NCBI GenBank assembly: GCA_021018995.1
Contig: CM037588.1
Span: 152,725,725 to 152,789,724, forward strand
DNA length: 64,000 nt
Reading direction: 5' to 3'
From: Chloranthus sessilifolius
Lineage: Eukaryota; Streptophyta; Magnoliopsida; Chloranthales; Chloranthaceae
Positions 31,994-43,459 of this stretch are shown here, piece after piece. The translations under genes were made by a program, and so were the position numbers. How positions within the stretch are numbered: position 1 is the first letter of the stretch; the number at the start of each line of letters is the position of its first letter. The notes beneath the pieces are model-generated. The model did not search any database and was not told where the DNA came from. It saw nothing but the letters and a program-made list of their open reading frames with translations.

Positions 31994-32226
31994 GATGCTA
32001 CTAGCCCCACACAAAATACTGAATATCCCCATCAAGTACAGTTGAAAACGTTGATGCTTTGGATCAAACGATGAAGATCGATTTTCCGTTTCAATCTTCC
32101 ACACAACCGATCTTGAGATCATGGGCATATCATCATAGGGTCAGCTTTTTATTTCACATGGCACCCATGCAAAAAAGTGACCTATGAGCTTTATGTGTGC
32201 CACATGATCTTTGAGTTAGCTTTTTA

Positions 32227-32228
<2 letters not shown>

Positions 32229-32292
<64 letters not shown>
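32229..32292. repeat. (AT)32 microsatellite
   Basis: Uninterrupted AT dinucleotides. Confidence 0.97.
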
Positions 32293-32294
<2 letters not shown>

Positions 32295-32330
32295 TGTGGA
32301 ATGCCAAAAATTACCGTCCGATGATATTCA

Positions 32331-32690
32331 CATAGGCTGTGTATGGCATTGCTCTTTGGTTGCCCCTGCCATAGCAGAGCTCACCTGCTTTAGCAGGTTA
32401 CCATCCTCTTTGTTAACATCCTGCTGCCTGCTTTAGCAGGTACCCCTTCTCCTTGATAACTCTTTGCATAGAAAGATTTTATGCATGATTTACTTGCACT
32501 AGCAGTTCTATCATCCTATCTACTAGCTCCCTATCAGAGCAAATAGAGTCAACTCTGACAAGGAGTGAGTAGAGAGGAAGGTAGAACTGCTAAATAGGTA
32601 AATCATGCATAAAATCTTATCTGAAGGAGTTATTAAGAGAAGAAATCTACAGCGAAGCAGTGTTAACAGAGATTAACTAAGCATGTGAGC
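32331..32690. mobile_element. Foldback MITE, right arm truncated
   Basis: Begins AGGCTGTGTATGGCATTGC. The left-arm segment TTTATGCATGATTTAC (about 32479) returns inverted as GTAAATCATGCATAAA (about 32599), and CTACTAGCTCCCTATCAGAG pairs with the GAGTGAGTAGAG side. The outer right arm is lost near 32690. Confidence 0.65.
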
Positions 32691-32794
32691 TTTCTACCAA
32701 AGAGAATCTCTAGATCTATTGTGCAAAAGATTAGAAGGAAAATAGTTTCCATCATCCGATCCAAAGCAGTCGACAATTTCGAGTTGTACTTAAT

Positions 32795-32808
32795 GGGGGG
32801 GGGGGGGG
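32795..32808 (+). repeat. Poly(G)14 tract
   Basis: Fourteen consecutive G at the left edge of the second foldback; the longest G run seen in the window. Confidence 0.95.
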
Positions 32809-32812
32809 ATTC

Positions 32813-33185
32813 AGGCTACGTATGGCATAACTCTCTGCTAGTCTCTGCCAGAGCAGAATTCACCTGCTTTAATTGGTTTTTATTTTCTTTTCTAACTCCC
32901 TACAAAGGAAGATTTACCTACTCTAGCAGCAGCCTCTCTGCTCTCTACTAACTCCCTACTAGAGCAAATAAAATCTGTTATAACAAGAAGTGAGTAGAGA
33001 GGAGGGTCGAAATGCTGAACAGATAAATCTTGTATAAGAGCTTGCTATGCAAGAAGTTATCAAGGAGAAGGGGTACCTACTAAAGCAAGTGCAGGATGTT
33101 AGCAACGAGGATGGGAACCTGTTAAAGCAGGTGAACTCTGCTATGGTAGGGGCTAGGAGAGAGCTATGCCATTAAGAACATAGCA
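32813..33185. mobile_element. Foldback MITE, complete
   Basis: Left GGCTACGTATGGCATAACTC and right GAGAGCTATGCCATTAAGAA are inverted relatives, and inner arms pair over most of the length (TTCACCTGCTTTAATTGG with AACCTGTTAAAGCAGGTGAA). Same family as 32331-32690. Their GGCTGTGTATGG end resembles Tourist-like ends. Confidence 0.65.
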
Positions 33186-33219
33186 GCCCCCTAATATTAC
33201 GGTACCACTACTCACCCCA

Positions 33220-33342
33220 ACAGGTGTGTTGGACTTGTCCAATTCGGTTCGGTTTCGGTTTGGATGGCTTGAAACCGAAAACTGAGGGATTAGGGTGAGT
33301 AAACCGAAAAAAATCAGGAAAAAATTGAAAAATACCCAAAAA

Positions 33343-33388
<46 letters not shown>

Positions 33389-33580
33389 TAAAAATAGGTA
33401 TTTTACCTAAACCGAACTGAACCGAATTAGTTTCGATTTTGGTTTCAGGAAATAAAAATTGAACTAAACCGAACCGAACGGAATGGGTTTCAATTCGGTT
33501 TCAGTTTGAGGTGTACCGAACCGAACACCGAAAAAATCAGGTTCGGTTCGGTACACCGAGCCTACATCCCTAGTGCAAAC
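33220..33580. mobile_element. MITE-like repeat of CGGTTCGG/CCGAACCG words
   Basis: Left CAATTCGGTTCGGTTTCGG and right CGGTTCGGTACACCGAGCC with ACATCCCTAG at the border form imperfect inverted arms around a TA tract (33356-33386). No TSD found. Confidence 0.5.
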
Positions 33581-34150
33581 ATATGTGTGACTGCATGATT
33601 TCCAATGCCTGGAAGTCTGTGTATGTTAGTGAGTCACATAGATGTGTCGACTATTTTAATGCACATGATAGGTGAATATCCACTAATAACTCATGGAAAT
33701 AACCCTTTAAATCAAGGAGAGATTCCACTCCCACATCATTAATTACTAATTGCACCCCATTGAATAAGAGGCTAATATTATGGTACTATGTCTTCCGGCC
33801 AACCGGTATAGTAAATGCTGTACAGAATCAAAATCTTTTGTGCTTTGGGTTTTTGATGGAATAAAATCTTTTGGTCAAAATGACAACTTATTTAAGATCT
33901 GGGCCATTGATCTTCTCTTCAACTATCAGAATCATTTATGTCTATTCAGCTTTTTTGAGTCTTAGATTTCATGGATAACTTCAAAATTTATTGGGTACAT
34001 TACTGGGGCCTCCCAACCATGCAGAAGAGCAGCTGGAGTCAGACATGCCATAAAAAAGTTTTGTCATCACAACTTAATGAGATGAGTCATTACTTTTGGA
34101 GATCCACAAAAATTTATTAGCAAGAGAATTAGTTAAAGTAAGTTTCTTGA
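33581..34150. other. Intergenic, nothing recognised
   Basis: A short open frame at 33780-33965 lacks any domain or codon support. Confidence 0.4.
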
Positions 34151-35492
34151 AGGGATAATTGCACTCCAACCCTCAACTTTTTTTGATATTATGTGTAGGC
34201 TCATGGGCTTTTTGTTATTGCGGTTGCATCCAAACTATTAAATGTGCTCGGCAAAAAGGTCCCCACAATAACGGCAAGTTACCAAACCATTTGATTGACT
34301 TAACTATTATTAGTTCATTCTCTTCAAATGCCAAAATTACCCTCATCATGAAACAATTGATATGCCATGATCGCGTGGAACCTATTCTCAGGTTGATGCG
34401 TAACGGATCTTGGATACATGTCGGCTAAACTGCTCGACATTTTAAATATTTTTTTCTTATTTTTAAAATATTAAAATATTTAAAATGACATTTTCGTTAT
34501 TTTGTCTTATGCATGTCAGTTGAAATAACCTTATATGAGCCTATATTTTGAGGTGGCAATAGGGCGGGTTTGGGTCAGGCCAGTTTAATAAATTTGAACG
34601 TGGCCCAAGCCCTGCTTGAGCCTGTGGTTGGCTTATGATTCCAAGCCCAAGCCTGACCTACATCAAAATTTCAAAGCCCAAGCCTAACTCGCCCGATCCG
34701 TTATTCCTACCTAAGTCGAATAAATAAGCTTATAAGAGGGCTAAAAAGGAAGTTTCTTTACTCTTTTGTCATTTCAAAATCTTTTTATACGGAAAAGATA
34801 ATGCCTTCAATTGTTACTTTATTGATAAAATAATTTCTTCTTAGTAGCTGATAGGTGGCTATCAAATATGATTGTTTTATTTTAAATAGATAGTGTGAGA
34901 TTGGTGATAGGTGACTATCAAATATGAGAGCCCGACGGGCCTAAGGGGTTAGGCCCGGGTTTGACTTGTTTAATTATCAGGCTTAAAGTGCTAGCTCAAG
35001 CCTGTCTTACGGGATTTATGATCAAGGCTAAGCCACTTTATGGTTGGGCCTAATGGGCCAAACAGGCTACCCAGCCCATTGTCACCCCTACAAATATTTG
35101 ACCTGTTTGGCTCGATATGTTACCCCACACCAAATGAGTATATTGTATGTGCCTAATATGACTTATATTTAAAACAAATGGCTATAATCCCCTTCTAAGT
35201 TAGTTTTTTTGTTTGATTTTGATGACAATATCCTATGTGATGGCACTATTTTTAATTCGACTAAACAATCAAGGGAAAATAAAAACTATGCACACTAAGG
35301 GCATAAGGGTAATTTGGTTGTTAACACAACCACACAGGAGACGTTGTTGCCATACTTTTTTCACGAAGATGAATCTAAGGGCCTCTTTGCCCAAAGAGAT
35401 CCAAACGTTTGGATGGATCTCAAATATTAAAAAATGAGGGAACCAACATACACTATCAGAAAAACTTAGGGACTGCAGTGCAATTAATCATT
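34151..35492. mobile_element. TIR element with ATAATTGCACT ends, containing a nested MITE
   Basis: Left AGGGATAATTGCACTCC and right CTGCAGTGCAATTAATCATT are imperfect inverted repeats. The wording (numbers of A/T around TTGCACT and a following CCCTCAACTTTTTT) is that of a widespread plant repeat. The element is split by 34548-35090. Confidence 0.55.
34548..35090. mobile_element. hAT-like MITE of GGGCTTG/CCAAGCCC words, nested
   Basis: Left TTGAGGTGGCAATAGGGCGG and right CAGCCCATTGTCACCCCTA are inverted relatives (AGGGGTGRCAATRGG ends known from plant hAT MITEs). Flanks CCTATATT and CAAATATT match at six of eight bases. Confidence 0.65.
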
Positions 35493-35629
35493 TTTTAAAC
35501 TTATGGTTACTAAAATATAGTTTAAAGTGCATTTTTTTTTTATAAATAGTTGTGAACATGTTTAAAATGCCTTCTTTCATTAAATCAACTTTTTTTGAAT
35601 TTTTGATAATGTCATACAATATAAAAAAC

Positions 35630-35787
35630 TTGGGTGTGCCTTATATAGGTGCAGCACTTGGGGAATAAATCTCACAGAACAACACTCACCTTATTAATAT
35701 GGAAGGAAACAAACGCGGAGTGTAGAACCCACAATCTCAAGCTCCACAGAGGAGGGAGGATACCAACTGAGTTATCACTCAAAAGAC
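35630..35787 (-). mobile_element. tRNA-derived SINE, minus strand
   Basis: On the minus strand the head reads GTGATAACTCAGTTGGTATC (box A like) and about 35 bases later GTGGGTTCTACACTCC (box B like, GGTTCNANYCC). The 3' end is near a T/A-rich stretch at about 35630. Confidence 0.6.
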
Positions 35788-35888
35788 AATAAATCAGTTT
35801 TATAATCTTTTCTCAAAATTTTCTTTATTTTTAATATTTATAATATTTTCATTACTCTTATTTTGTAAAGTTTCCTCTCTTTTAAACT

Positions 35889-36122
35889 TCAAGGGGTTAG
35901 GTGAGCTGGCTAGGTACTTGCTTCCAAAAGCAGAATATCTGAGTTTGAATCTCCTCCCCCCCTTGAGGCCACCCTAGGGATTTATATCCTGTGTTGACTT
36001 GGAATGTACTGAATTTGGGATGCGCATGTGCCCATAAAATTAGGCGGGTATTCTAAGAGGCCCGGATACTCAGGTTATAAAAATAAAAATAAAATTAAAA
36101 ATAATAAAATAAAATAAAAAAT
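35889..36122 (+). mobile_element. tRNA-derived SINE, plus strand
   Basis: TTAGGTGAGCTGGCTAGGTA (box A like) is followed by CTGAGTTTGAATCTCC (box B like). The body contains GGATTTATATCCTGTGTTG and the unit ends in an A-rich AAAATAAAATAA tail. Lies head to head with the minus-strand SINE about 100 bp away. Confidence 0.65.
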
Positions 36123-37134
36123 TCCCCTGTTTTTAGCCTTGGAGAGTTTTTCCCCGAATTTCGACTTAAGTAGCAATGATAATGACTAAAATTTATCATT
36201 ATAAAATATGAGCTTGTGTGGAGATTAGGAGATTGGTAGAGGGAGTTTGAGGTCGGGCAGCTAATACCAACTCAATAAGTAGCAAGATTCCCCAAATCTC
36301 GGTCAACCAACCAGTGTATGTTTATATATAATGGCTGGTAATACCCCTTCTCTCTACTAATTGGACTTTTTAGTGGCCAATTGCTGTTGTTTTTATTTAT
36401 TCCTTCCTTTATTTGTATGCAATGGAAAATCAAAGCAAACAATTGGGTAGTTGGAATTTGTTGACCGCTGCAATTTTCTATTTGGAGGAACCAAGTTTGA
36501 CACATCCATTAATTGGAACAAAATCTCGCCCGTTTGGTCACATTATGCAACTGTTTTTCTAATTATTGCTGGACGGCTACCAAAATTTTACCAACCCAGA
36601 CCAGTTGCCAACTCTAGCCAATCTTCTACCACCTTTAATATTTACATAAGGTTACAAATGGGTCTGGGTCGCCAGGACTATGTGGCGACCCAGACTCACA
36701 CACTATGATATTATTCTATTCTGAGCTTATACTCAGAACCGGACAATATTCCACCACGCTTCCACTGCGTGCATCTGATACTTGGACGATGTTGGGCTAG
36801 GTAAGGTTGGGCTGAGCCACAATTAGTAAAAAGTAAGGTTGGGTAAGGTTGGGCCACAATTAGCAAAAAGTAAGGTTGGGTAAGGTTGGGCTGGGCCAGT
36901 TAGGTTGGATATATGATAGGGAGTCGGTTCACATCGGGTTGGGTTTAGTCAAGGAACCAAGACCCGAACCCAACTAGTTGAGATTTTGGACCTGAACCCA
37001 ACCTGTGGAGGGTTGGATTGCCCATGAACTTGACTTATTTGCAGCCCTACTATGTATAGAGATAAACTCTCTTGTCTCGACCTACATCATCCTGACCCAT
37101 CGGATTCCGTGAGAGGAGCACTGTAAAGAATGTT
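36123..37134. other. Intergenic with GGTTGGG/CCCAACC repeat
   Basis: 36785-37050 contains three near copies of AAGGTTGGGTAAGGTTGGGC and later CCCAACC words; the right border GCAGCCCTAC suggests another hAT-like repeat. The rest is unassigned. Confidence 0.45.

Positions 37135-37162
<28 letters not shown>
37135..37162. repeat. (GA)14 microsatellite
   Basis: GA dinucleotides following TGTTA. Confidence 0.95.
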
Positions 37163-37165
<3 letters not shown>

Positions 37166-37564
37166 CCAATACCGAATGCAATGGGTTCTGACCTTATCTT
37201 GAACGTTTGTTTGTCATGAAAGAATCTGGCGGGGAGCGTCCAAAATGAAAAGCAGAGTTGGCATTTCGAGTAAAGAGAGCAATTACAACACAAAAAATAA
37301 AATCTGGATAGGTATCTGTTGCGCAATCTGCCTAGCTACCTATGACCCTTCATTAAATTATTCTTATTTGCTTCTTGCCGTCTGATTTGGCTTAACCTTT
37401 GTCTCAGCATTGGCCACCGAGAATGTCCACATGCCTTTTTCATAATAATAATAATCCAAGGATTTCAATTTTTAGGTAATGCATACCTACTACATAAATG
37501 ATCAACACTTAATCTCAAATCATACAGCATATAACACATGATTAAGGTTTATTAGCAATTTTTG

Positions 37565-37737
37565 TTTTGTTTTTTGTGTGATAACCTAGGTGAGCACCCG
37601 ACTAATCCCAGGGGCACAAGCCATTTCCCAAATTAGCACATGCTGAATCAGCACAGCATATTCCTTAGAGTGGCCTAGGGGAATTCAATCTCAGGTCTCC
37701 CCGACTTCCTTATGTAAGTAGTCATTTTTTAACAGAC
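37565..37737 (-). mobile_element. SINE-like repeat, minus strand
   Basis: Minus strand: GGGGAGACCTGAGATTGAAT (box B like), GGGATTAGTCGGGTGC and a terminal ACCTAGGTTATCACACAAAA, the wording of Au-type plant SINE 3' ends. Box A is unclear. Confidence 0.5.
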
Positions 37738-39477
37738 AGGTTTTCAAACTTCCGATCCAATGAGCTTCACTAAAGCTTCGCACATTCACATTGATTTGAA
37801 CAAACTAATTGAATGACTCATGGGCTCAACAACGGCATCAATCAAATGGACTATCCTAATCATCCGTTCAATGGAAATTTTCATTCGCAGTGGTCGATAA
37901 CTGTCAGGTTTGGGGAGGTAATGGAAGAGAAACAACATCGGCGCAATGAGATTCTTTCTATTTGTTTTTTCTTCTGTCTAGTGAACTAAATTTTAGAACA
38001 TGAAGATGGCCTAAATCAACTTTTTTTTTTTTTTTTTTTTTTTTTCTTTTTGCTTTTTTTTTTTCAGTATTACTAATACATTGATTTCACATCTCTCATG
38101 GTCCACAACAGAAACCCACCTCCTAAAGATATTAAAAGTACTATTTTACGATTATATCCCGGCATGGGTCTTCATATCTTAGATGGGGAGAGACCTTCAT
38201 TTACTACTTAGTGATGTCTGTCGTTTTTTTTTTATTTTTCTCTGTTTTCTATATTTTTTCTCTAAGCATCTTGCTTAGTTGAACTGGGTGTAATTTTATT
38301 CTCTTAATGAAATTGCATCTTTGCCCATAAAAAAAAATGTGTTTGCAAAACATCAATTTCATAACCACCCTTCACCGGAGGACACTACGGAGAATCGTGT
38401 TTTTGCTGAATTTCTATAATAGTTGAGAGATATATGGCTTAAATTGGTTAATCAGCTTGTTTAATGAATTCACAGTTCAAAAGAAATTGAAGCAAACTTG
38501 GTAACTATGCTCAGAACTCATAGCACTAAGCTAGAGCTGCCACTGAATGGGGCCAAAATCCAACTTGGCCCTATCCTTCGCCCCCATAACCCTAGCCAAT
38601 GCGCAAGGGCTATATACCCAACCCAAAACAAAAAAATAAAAATATTAATAAAAATAAATAAATATATCGATTGGGGTTAGGTTGGTCGAGATTTGGAGTT
38701 GACCCAACCTTCGGGTCAAATGCTTCAAGGCCCAAACGAACCAGATGGGCTACTATTATGCTGACTCGACCCGTTGATAGCCCAAACTTCCTAAACTTTT
38801 AGTATGGGTCTGTTTGAGGCTTTTGACCAAGGCTGGCACTCGGGTCCCCGTAACTAATACCAACTCATCAGCAATATGCCTCACCCATGCCTGAACACGA
38901 ACCATCTGGTTCCAGGCATAGTACGGGCAGCGATCTTGTAATTGTAAACCATGCTACTAAACGTAGGTTTCTCCAATATTTTTGTTCATTTTCTGTTAGT
39001 ACTGTGAAGAAGTAGCTTCCAAAGTGTGATTCCAGCACCTTGGAATGTACCCACAAGTGAGACACTCCTCTAAGGAGAGAGCTGTTCCTGTCACCTTTAA
39101 AAGCCAACAATATAAATATACTAGACAATAAATATCTGCAACTGCTTGCATCAAACCCACATGGCATTAATTGCATTGAAGGCTAGAATATGACAGATGA
39201 ACATGTTTGAGGTGGTAGAAACTACCAAGAATCAAGATTGAAAGCCAAAAGGGTGAACTGGGCATGTGGGAAGAGGACCAAGTATCATTTAAAAAAAAAA
39301 TATTAAATCCACTAATGTGATTTTTTTAAGCAGCATAAGTCAATGCAATCCGAATAAGCCAAGGCAAAAAAAAAAAACACAAACATTCAATAATATTACA
39401 CTGTGAGAGCAGTCAAAATGACTCAAAAAACACAAACATTCTTTTTCTACTTGAATGACGAACCAAACTACCTAACC
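37738..39477. other. Intergenic, T-run and GACCC repeat
   Basis: (T)25 at 38021-38045 and a nearby second T-run. 38685-38850 has GGGGTTAGGTTGG and GACCCAACCTTCGGG words of the hAT-like kind without clear ends. No gene is supported. Confidence 0.45.
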
Positions 39478-39497
39478 TTTTTTTTTTTTTTTTTTTT

Positions 39498-40129
39498 TCA
39501 TGGTTTACAAATTACCACAAAGCAGGGAAGAAGAGCTCTGTGGTTCAGCAAATAAAGCTCCTCAATATTTGCATAAAGACCCACTTTTCCAGCCAACGAG
39601 TCGAATCCTGATTGGCCAGCCAATTCTTGGAAATTATCGAGAGGCCGGTGAACCCTCCCAGCAATCACTCTACAAACCAGTAAAGCCTTCCTTAACGATG
39701 GGTTTTCTTCATATAATTCGATAGATTCAAAGGCTCTGCCGCTAGTTGAAGTCGTGAAAACGCCAATTCCTCCCTTAAGTTCCTTTCTCGCAGAGAACCC
39801 GTGTCTTATAATCCTACAAACACTGCATTTTTCGGAAATGCAGAGGTTGGAAGAGCCATTGATGCCTAGAGAGCATGCAACCGTGGTTCCATAGAATCTC
39901 AATAATTCGTTGCCGTCAGCTAGGCAGCGAGGGTGTTTCTTTGGCAGTTTGCTAGCTTTGATCTTTACCATCTCCCTGTATTCTTCAAACCGAGCAAGCG
40001 TTTTCTGCATGTTGTGGACCTTTAAGACCCTCTCGATACGCCCACAGTTGTTCTCGGACTTCAACCAGCTTGTCCTGCAAATTATTTCTACGATCTTCCT
40101 AGATGAATCACCTTCAATGAGTTCGGTAA
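39498..40129 (-). CDS. Zinc-finger gene exon 2
   Basis: Begins TTACCGAACTCATTGAAGG after TTGCAG and ends with TGA at 39500-39498. The stop codon runs straight into a homopolymer: 39478-39498 is 21 consecutive T on the plus strand (A on the sense strand). Confidence 0.92.
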
Positions 40130-42976
40130 CTGCAAAAGTGGTTGAGAAACGGAAAATAAGTAAAATTCAGATGGAATCTGATAGTCATTTGTTAAGTGGT
40201 AAGAGGAGACAAGAGGCCAGGAAGAATTTTAAGAAATAACAAGTGCTACACTAGAAAGAACCAAATAAATGTAAATAACTGTATTAGATTATTAAACTGT
40301 TCAAGTGATCAAGTCAGATTCTGGGAATTTAGAGGAGGAAATAACCATAGAACGAAGGAAAATGAGCATATTATAATAACTATATGTACGGAGAGGACAC
40401 TGAATTAAGAGAGGAAAGACAGATAAATTTGAGGAGGATAGAAGAACTCAGCCATTAGAGCTGCTCCGCAGAAACTACATGATCGAATGTGAAGATGAAT
40501 TTACAAATGCAAAGGCCAAAAAAGGATGATCTTGTTTGTTTACCATAAGAAGGATGATCTGGCTGGGTTTAAAATGACAAAAAACTAAAGGGCAGACTAA
40601 AATCCATCAAATGTGCTGGGCACCCAACTATGATTCCTATAAAGAAACTTTGATGAGCTAAATGGAAATGGGTTGCAATAAAGGTAGGGTGACTATTGAC
40701 TTTAGTAAAGTTTGAATTATAGAAAATAAAGATTGGATTAACATCACAAGCTGCAATTGGAAAGCCATTTGACAACTTTATGAGGAACGCTTTCTGACAC
40801 AAGGATTAAAATCTCTGTATCACTCTGTGCCGAAACCAGACGAATTGTGGGTGCTGGATAACTTCTTGGTGTCGGCAATAAACTATACAACCAAGTTTAT
40901 GTATTGGAGACCATACATTTTGTCTCAGGTGGTTCCAATAACGAGACGTATAGGCAGATAGATACTAATGACCTGGCATACATTTGTCTCGGCAACGTCT
41001 GAGATTTTGATCTATGTCCTGGGCCTCCTGGCATAAATTGTATATAGATACTAATGACCACGAGCAACTGACAAAGATAATTGAAAGGACCATGGTATCA
41101 AATTTCGGCCGATACCAATATGTATCGGTTTTTCAGAAAATCGATATGTATCGGCGCTGATACGTATCAGGTATCAACTTGGGTATCGGTATTGGCCAAT
41201 ACGGCGCCATATCGGGTATCGGCCGATACCTGTATTTTCTTAATTATTTATTTATTTTTTGTTAAAGGTACCAATACGTATCAGCTGATTCGTATCGGTC
41301 CTCCATGGACAGATATCGGATACCAACACCGAGTTTGACACCTTGGGAAGGACTATTTAAACGAATCCGTGTTTAGGGGGGAAATGAAGAAAATCCATCT
41401 GCCATTTGACCAGAATGAGCAACACAAATGAATTTAGGAACTAGATGATAAAAAAGGTCATATATAACTGGGCAAACTTTGAACCTCTTTCAATTTGTGA
41501 AAATGATGAGAATTTAAAGGTTAGAAGTTAGAACTACAATGTTAAGAACATCCAGACCGATGTCCAACAAATCAGAGGAGGCCATGAATCCGGTTAGTCA
41601 TAAATAGCGATAAGGCAGATATCCAATAAATCAGGACTTGGGCCTTAAACAATGGAACGTTGACAATATTGCAACCTCAAGGTCGCAGCTTTGAGCCCAG
41701 CTTACCCATCAAAAACAAAAATTAAAAAATCCACCCAATTTAGCAGACAAAATCACGAAGCCAATATCCATCACTTCTGACTTTCACACTGGGGAAGCAA
41801 GTCCCACAATATTCATAAAAATACAAGGGGCAAAAAATCCAACCCCAAATTATGAAATTAAGAAGAGGAGAAATCAAGTTACGTTCATTATATTTACAGG
41901 TCTCAAGAAATAAATACTGTATAATTATAAAAGAAAATAAAATATTAAAAAAGTCGGTGGATTTCCGAAACTTGCATATATCTACTTAGCCTACTCCCAA
42001 CAAACTCAATAACAGAGAAAACCAAATCAAACATTCAGCAATAAACAACATCAAAGATATTACGAAGAAACAAGAAGCTTCAAAATGAAAATAGTCAATA
42101 CTAGTAAGCTGCATAAAAGATGAAACCACCACCAAATTTAGAGGGGAAAAAATGCATATCTAACAAGAAGATCCAAGTTGGCCATAAATAAATAAATAAT
42201 CATAATAATAAAAAGTTCTTACCAGCATGCTTGGAGAGGTGATGGGCTTCAACAGCTTCCCATTTCCCAAACTGCTCTCCACATTTATGGCAACTCACTG
42301 TAGAAGACCCATGAGCATCAACCTCATGAGAACCCCTAGGTGTTGAAGAAACTGTAACTGCAGCAGCACTACCACCACCTCCTCCACCGCCACTACTAAA
42401 ACTAGCAGAATCCCCAAACCTAGAGGCAACCTCCCTATCATACACTAGACCAGGTGCTTTTCTTGGAGGGGTAGAGCACCCTCTATAAGAAGGGTTGTAA
42501 TGGAGGGTATGGTGCCCTCCAGGGCCAGGGGTACCAGGCCTAAGTGTACCCACAAAAGTAGACCCAATACCACCAACACCACCACCTTCAGAGTAACCAC
42601 CAAAACCAGTTATTTTCAACTCACACCTAGAGTTGCTCAGAATGACTTCATGGGTTATTGGGTTCAAAAACTCACTGCTACCAATAGATCTTGGGCTGCA
42701 ACTTGGAGGTTTTTCCAAGTGTCTCTTGCTACCATGGATGACATCTTTGAGGTTTGCAATGGACCTTGAACACCCTGACCTACCTGTTTTCTTAGTCAAT
42801 ATGGTGCTCAAATGGTTCCTGGCCTTTGGATCATGTACATCTGATGGCTCTGATTTGCAGTGGAGAGATCTCTTTAGAGAAAACCAGACTGTTGGCATTT
42901 TTTTCCTTTGCTTATTATCTTTGGTGGGATTTCTTCCTTCAGAGATGCATAGCTCTTCTCTGCAACTTTTCTCCAT
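39498..42976 (-). CDS. C2H2-like zinc-finger protein (Arabidopsis AT1G75710-type), two exons
   Basis: Join complement of 42976-42223 (exon 1) and 40129-39498 (exon 2): 1,386 nt, 461 aa. The intron (40130-42222, 2,093 bp) has donor GTAAGA and acceptor TTGCAG and splits the Val codon after ...HHLSKHA. Residues 229-250 form one C-x2-C-x12-H-x4-H finger (CHKCGEQFGKWEAVEAHHLS). A Gly-rich stretch (GGGGGGG) precedes it at about 200. After the finger comes a long conserved segment (SENNCGRIERVLKVHNMQKT, KHPRCLADGNELLRFYGTTV, ending in FVVICKP). From memory this matches a plant family of about 460 aa with one finger and an unnamed C-terminal domain. A nucleic-acid-binding or regulatory role is likely but unproven. 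The frame is intact and the gene is flanked by mobile DNA. Confidence 0.93.
40130..42222 (-). other. Zinc-finger gene intron
   Basis: GT-AG intron with the MITE at 41091-41345. 41640-41740 has a SINE-like box B (GGTCGCAGCTTTGAGCCC) followed by an A-rich tail. Nothing else is recognised. Confidence 0.7.
41091..41345. mobile_element. hAT-like MITE, CGATACC family, in the zinc-finger intron
   Basis: CATGGTATCAAATTTCGGCC ... GAGTTTGACACCTTG, 255 bp, flanked by GAAAGGAC (41083-41090) and GGAAGGAC (41346-41353), an 8-bp duplication with one mismatch. The interior is composed of GATACCNATA words. Confidence 0.82.
42223..42976 (-). CDS. Zinc-finger gene exon 1
   Basis: Start codon 42976-42974 (MEKSCREELCISEGRN). 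Ends with the first base of a Val codon before donor GTAAGA at 42222. Confidence 0.92.
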
Positions 42977-43014
42977 TAATGGCAGATACTATTTCTCATG
43001 ACCACCATTACCAT
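42976..43014 (-). promoter_or_regulatory. Upstream ORF overlapping the zinc-finger start codon
   Basis: ATG at 43014 opens a 12-codon frame (MVMVVMRNSICH) whose TAA stop (42978-42976) shares its last A with the main ATG (TAATG). Further upstream in the presumed leader are other short uORFs, including MQMLLILGF and a 24-codon frame starting MRFELFYCSF. The main ATG has T at -3 but G at +4. The arrangement suggests translation by reinitiation. Confidence 0.5.
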
Positions 43015-43452
43015 TTCTCTCCAAACCTCAACTACTGTATATTTTAAAAGAACCCAACTCATAAAACCTATTGAAAGAGCAGTAAAACAGCTCAAAACGC
43101 ATTGTTTCTGCAATCACCATTAAGGATGAATGATCAGAAACCCAAAATCAAAAGCATTTGCATTCAATGCTTCAATAGGCTTTCATGAGAGAGGGAAGTC
43201 TTGGAGAGACATTTGACCCCCCAAAATAACCAGAAATCAAGGATAAATCACCACAGAAATTGATGAAAACATATAGAATCTTTAGCTCATGGAGTTAAGA
43301 AAAATAACCTGAAAGCTTGGGTCAATAGCATTTAATATTTTGGTAAGAGAGAACTGAAAATAAAAGCAATTAAAAGTCTCTTTTTGGGATTGAAAATTTG
43401 TGAGTAACTGAGAAACTTCTCAGACTCATCATGCCAGATTCCAGAGATTTTC

Positions 43453-43459
43453 TTATATA
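43453..43459 (-). promoter_or_regulatory. TATA box of the zinc-finger gene
   Basis: The minus strand reads GGTATATAAGAAAATC. A start site about 30 bases downstream (near 43425) would give a leader of about 450 nt with several uORFs. Confidence 0.55.

Noticed and set aside
35630-36065. Possible tRNA genes
   Set aside because: Box A and B like words are present, but no cloverleaf or acceptor stem forms; they are SINE heads.
39498-42976. Processed retrocopy of the zinc-finger gene, suggested by the A-run after the stop
   Set aside because: A canonical intron, a TATA box and an intact frame argue for the parent gene.
42500-43047. Plus-strand frames opposite zinc-finger exon 1
   Set aside because: Antisense shadows of a well-supported exon with GC-rich codons.
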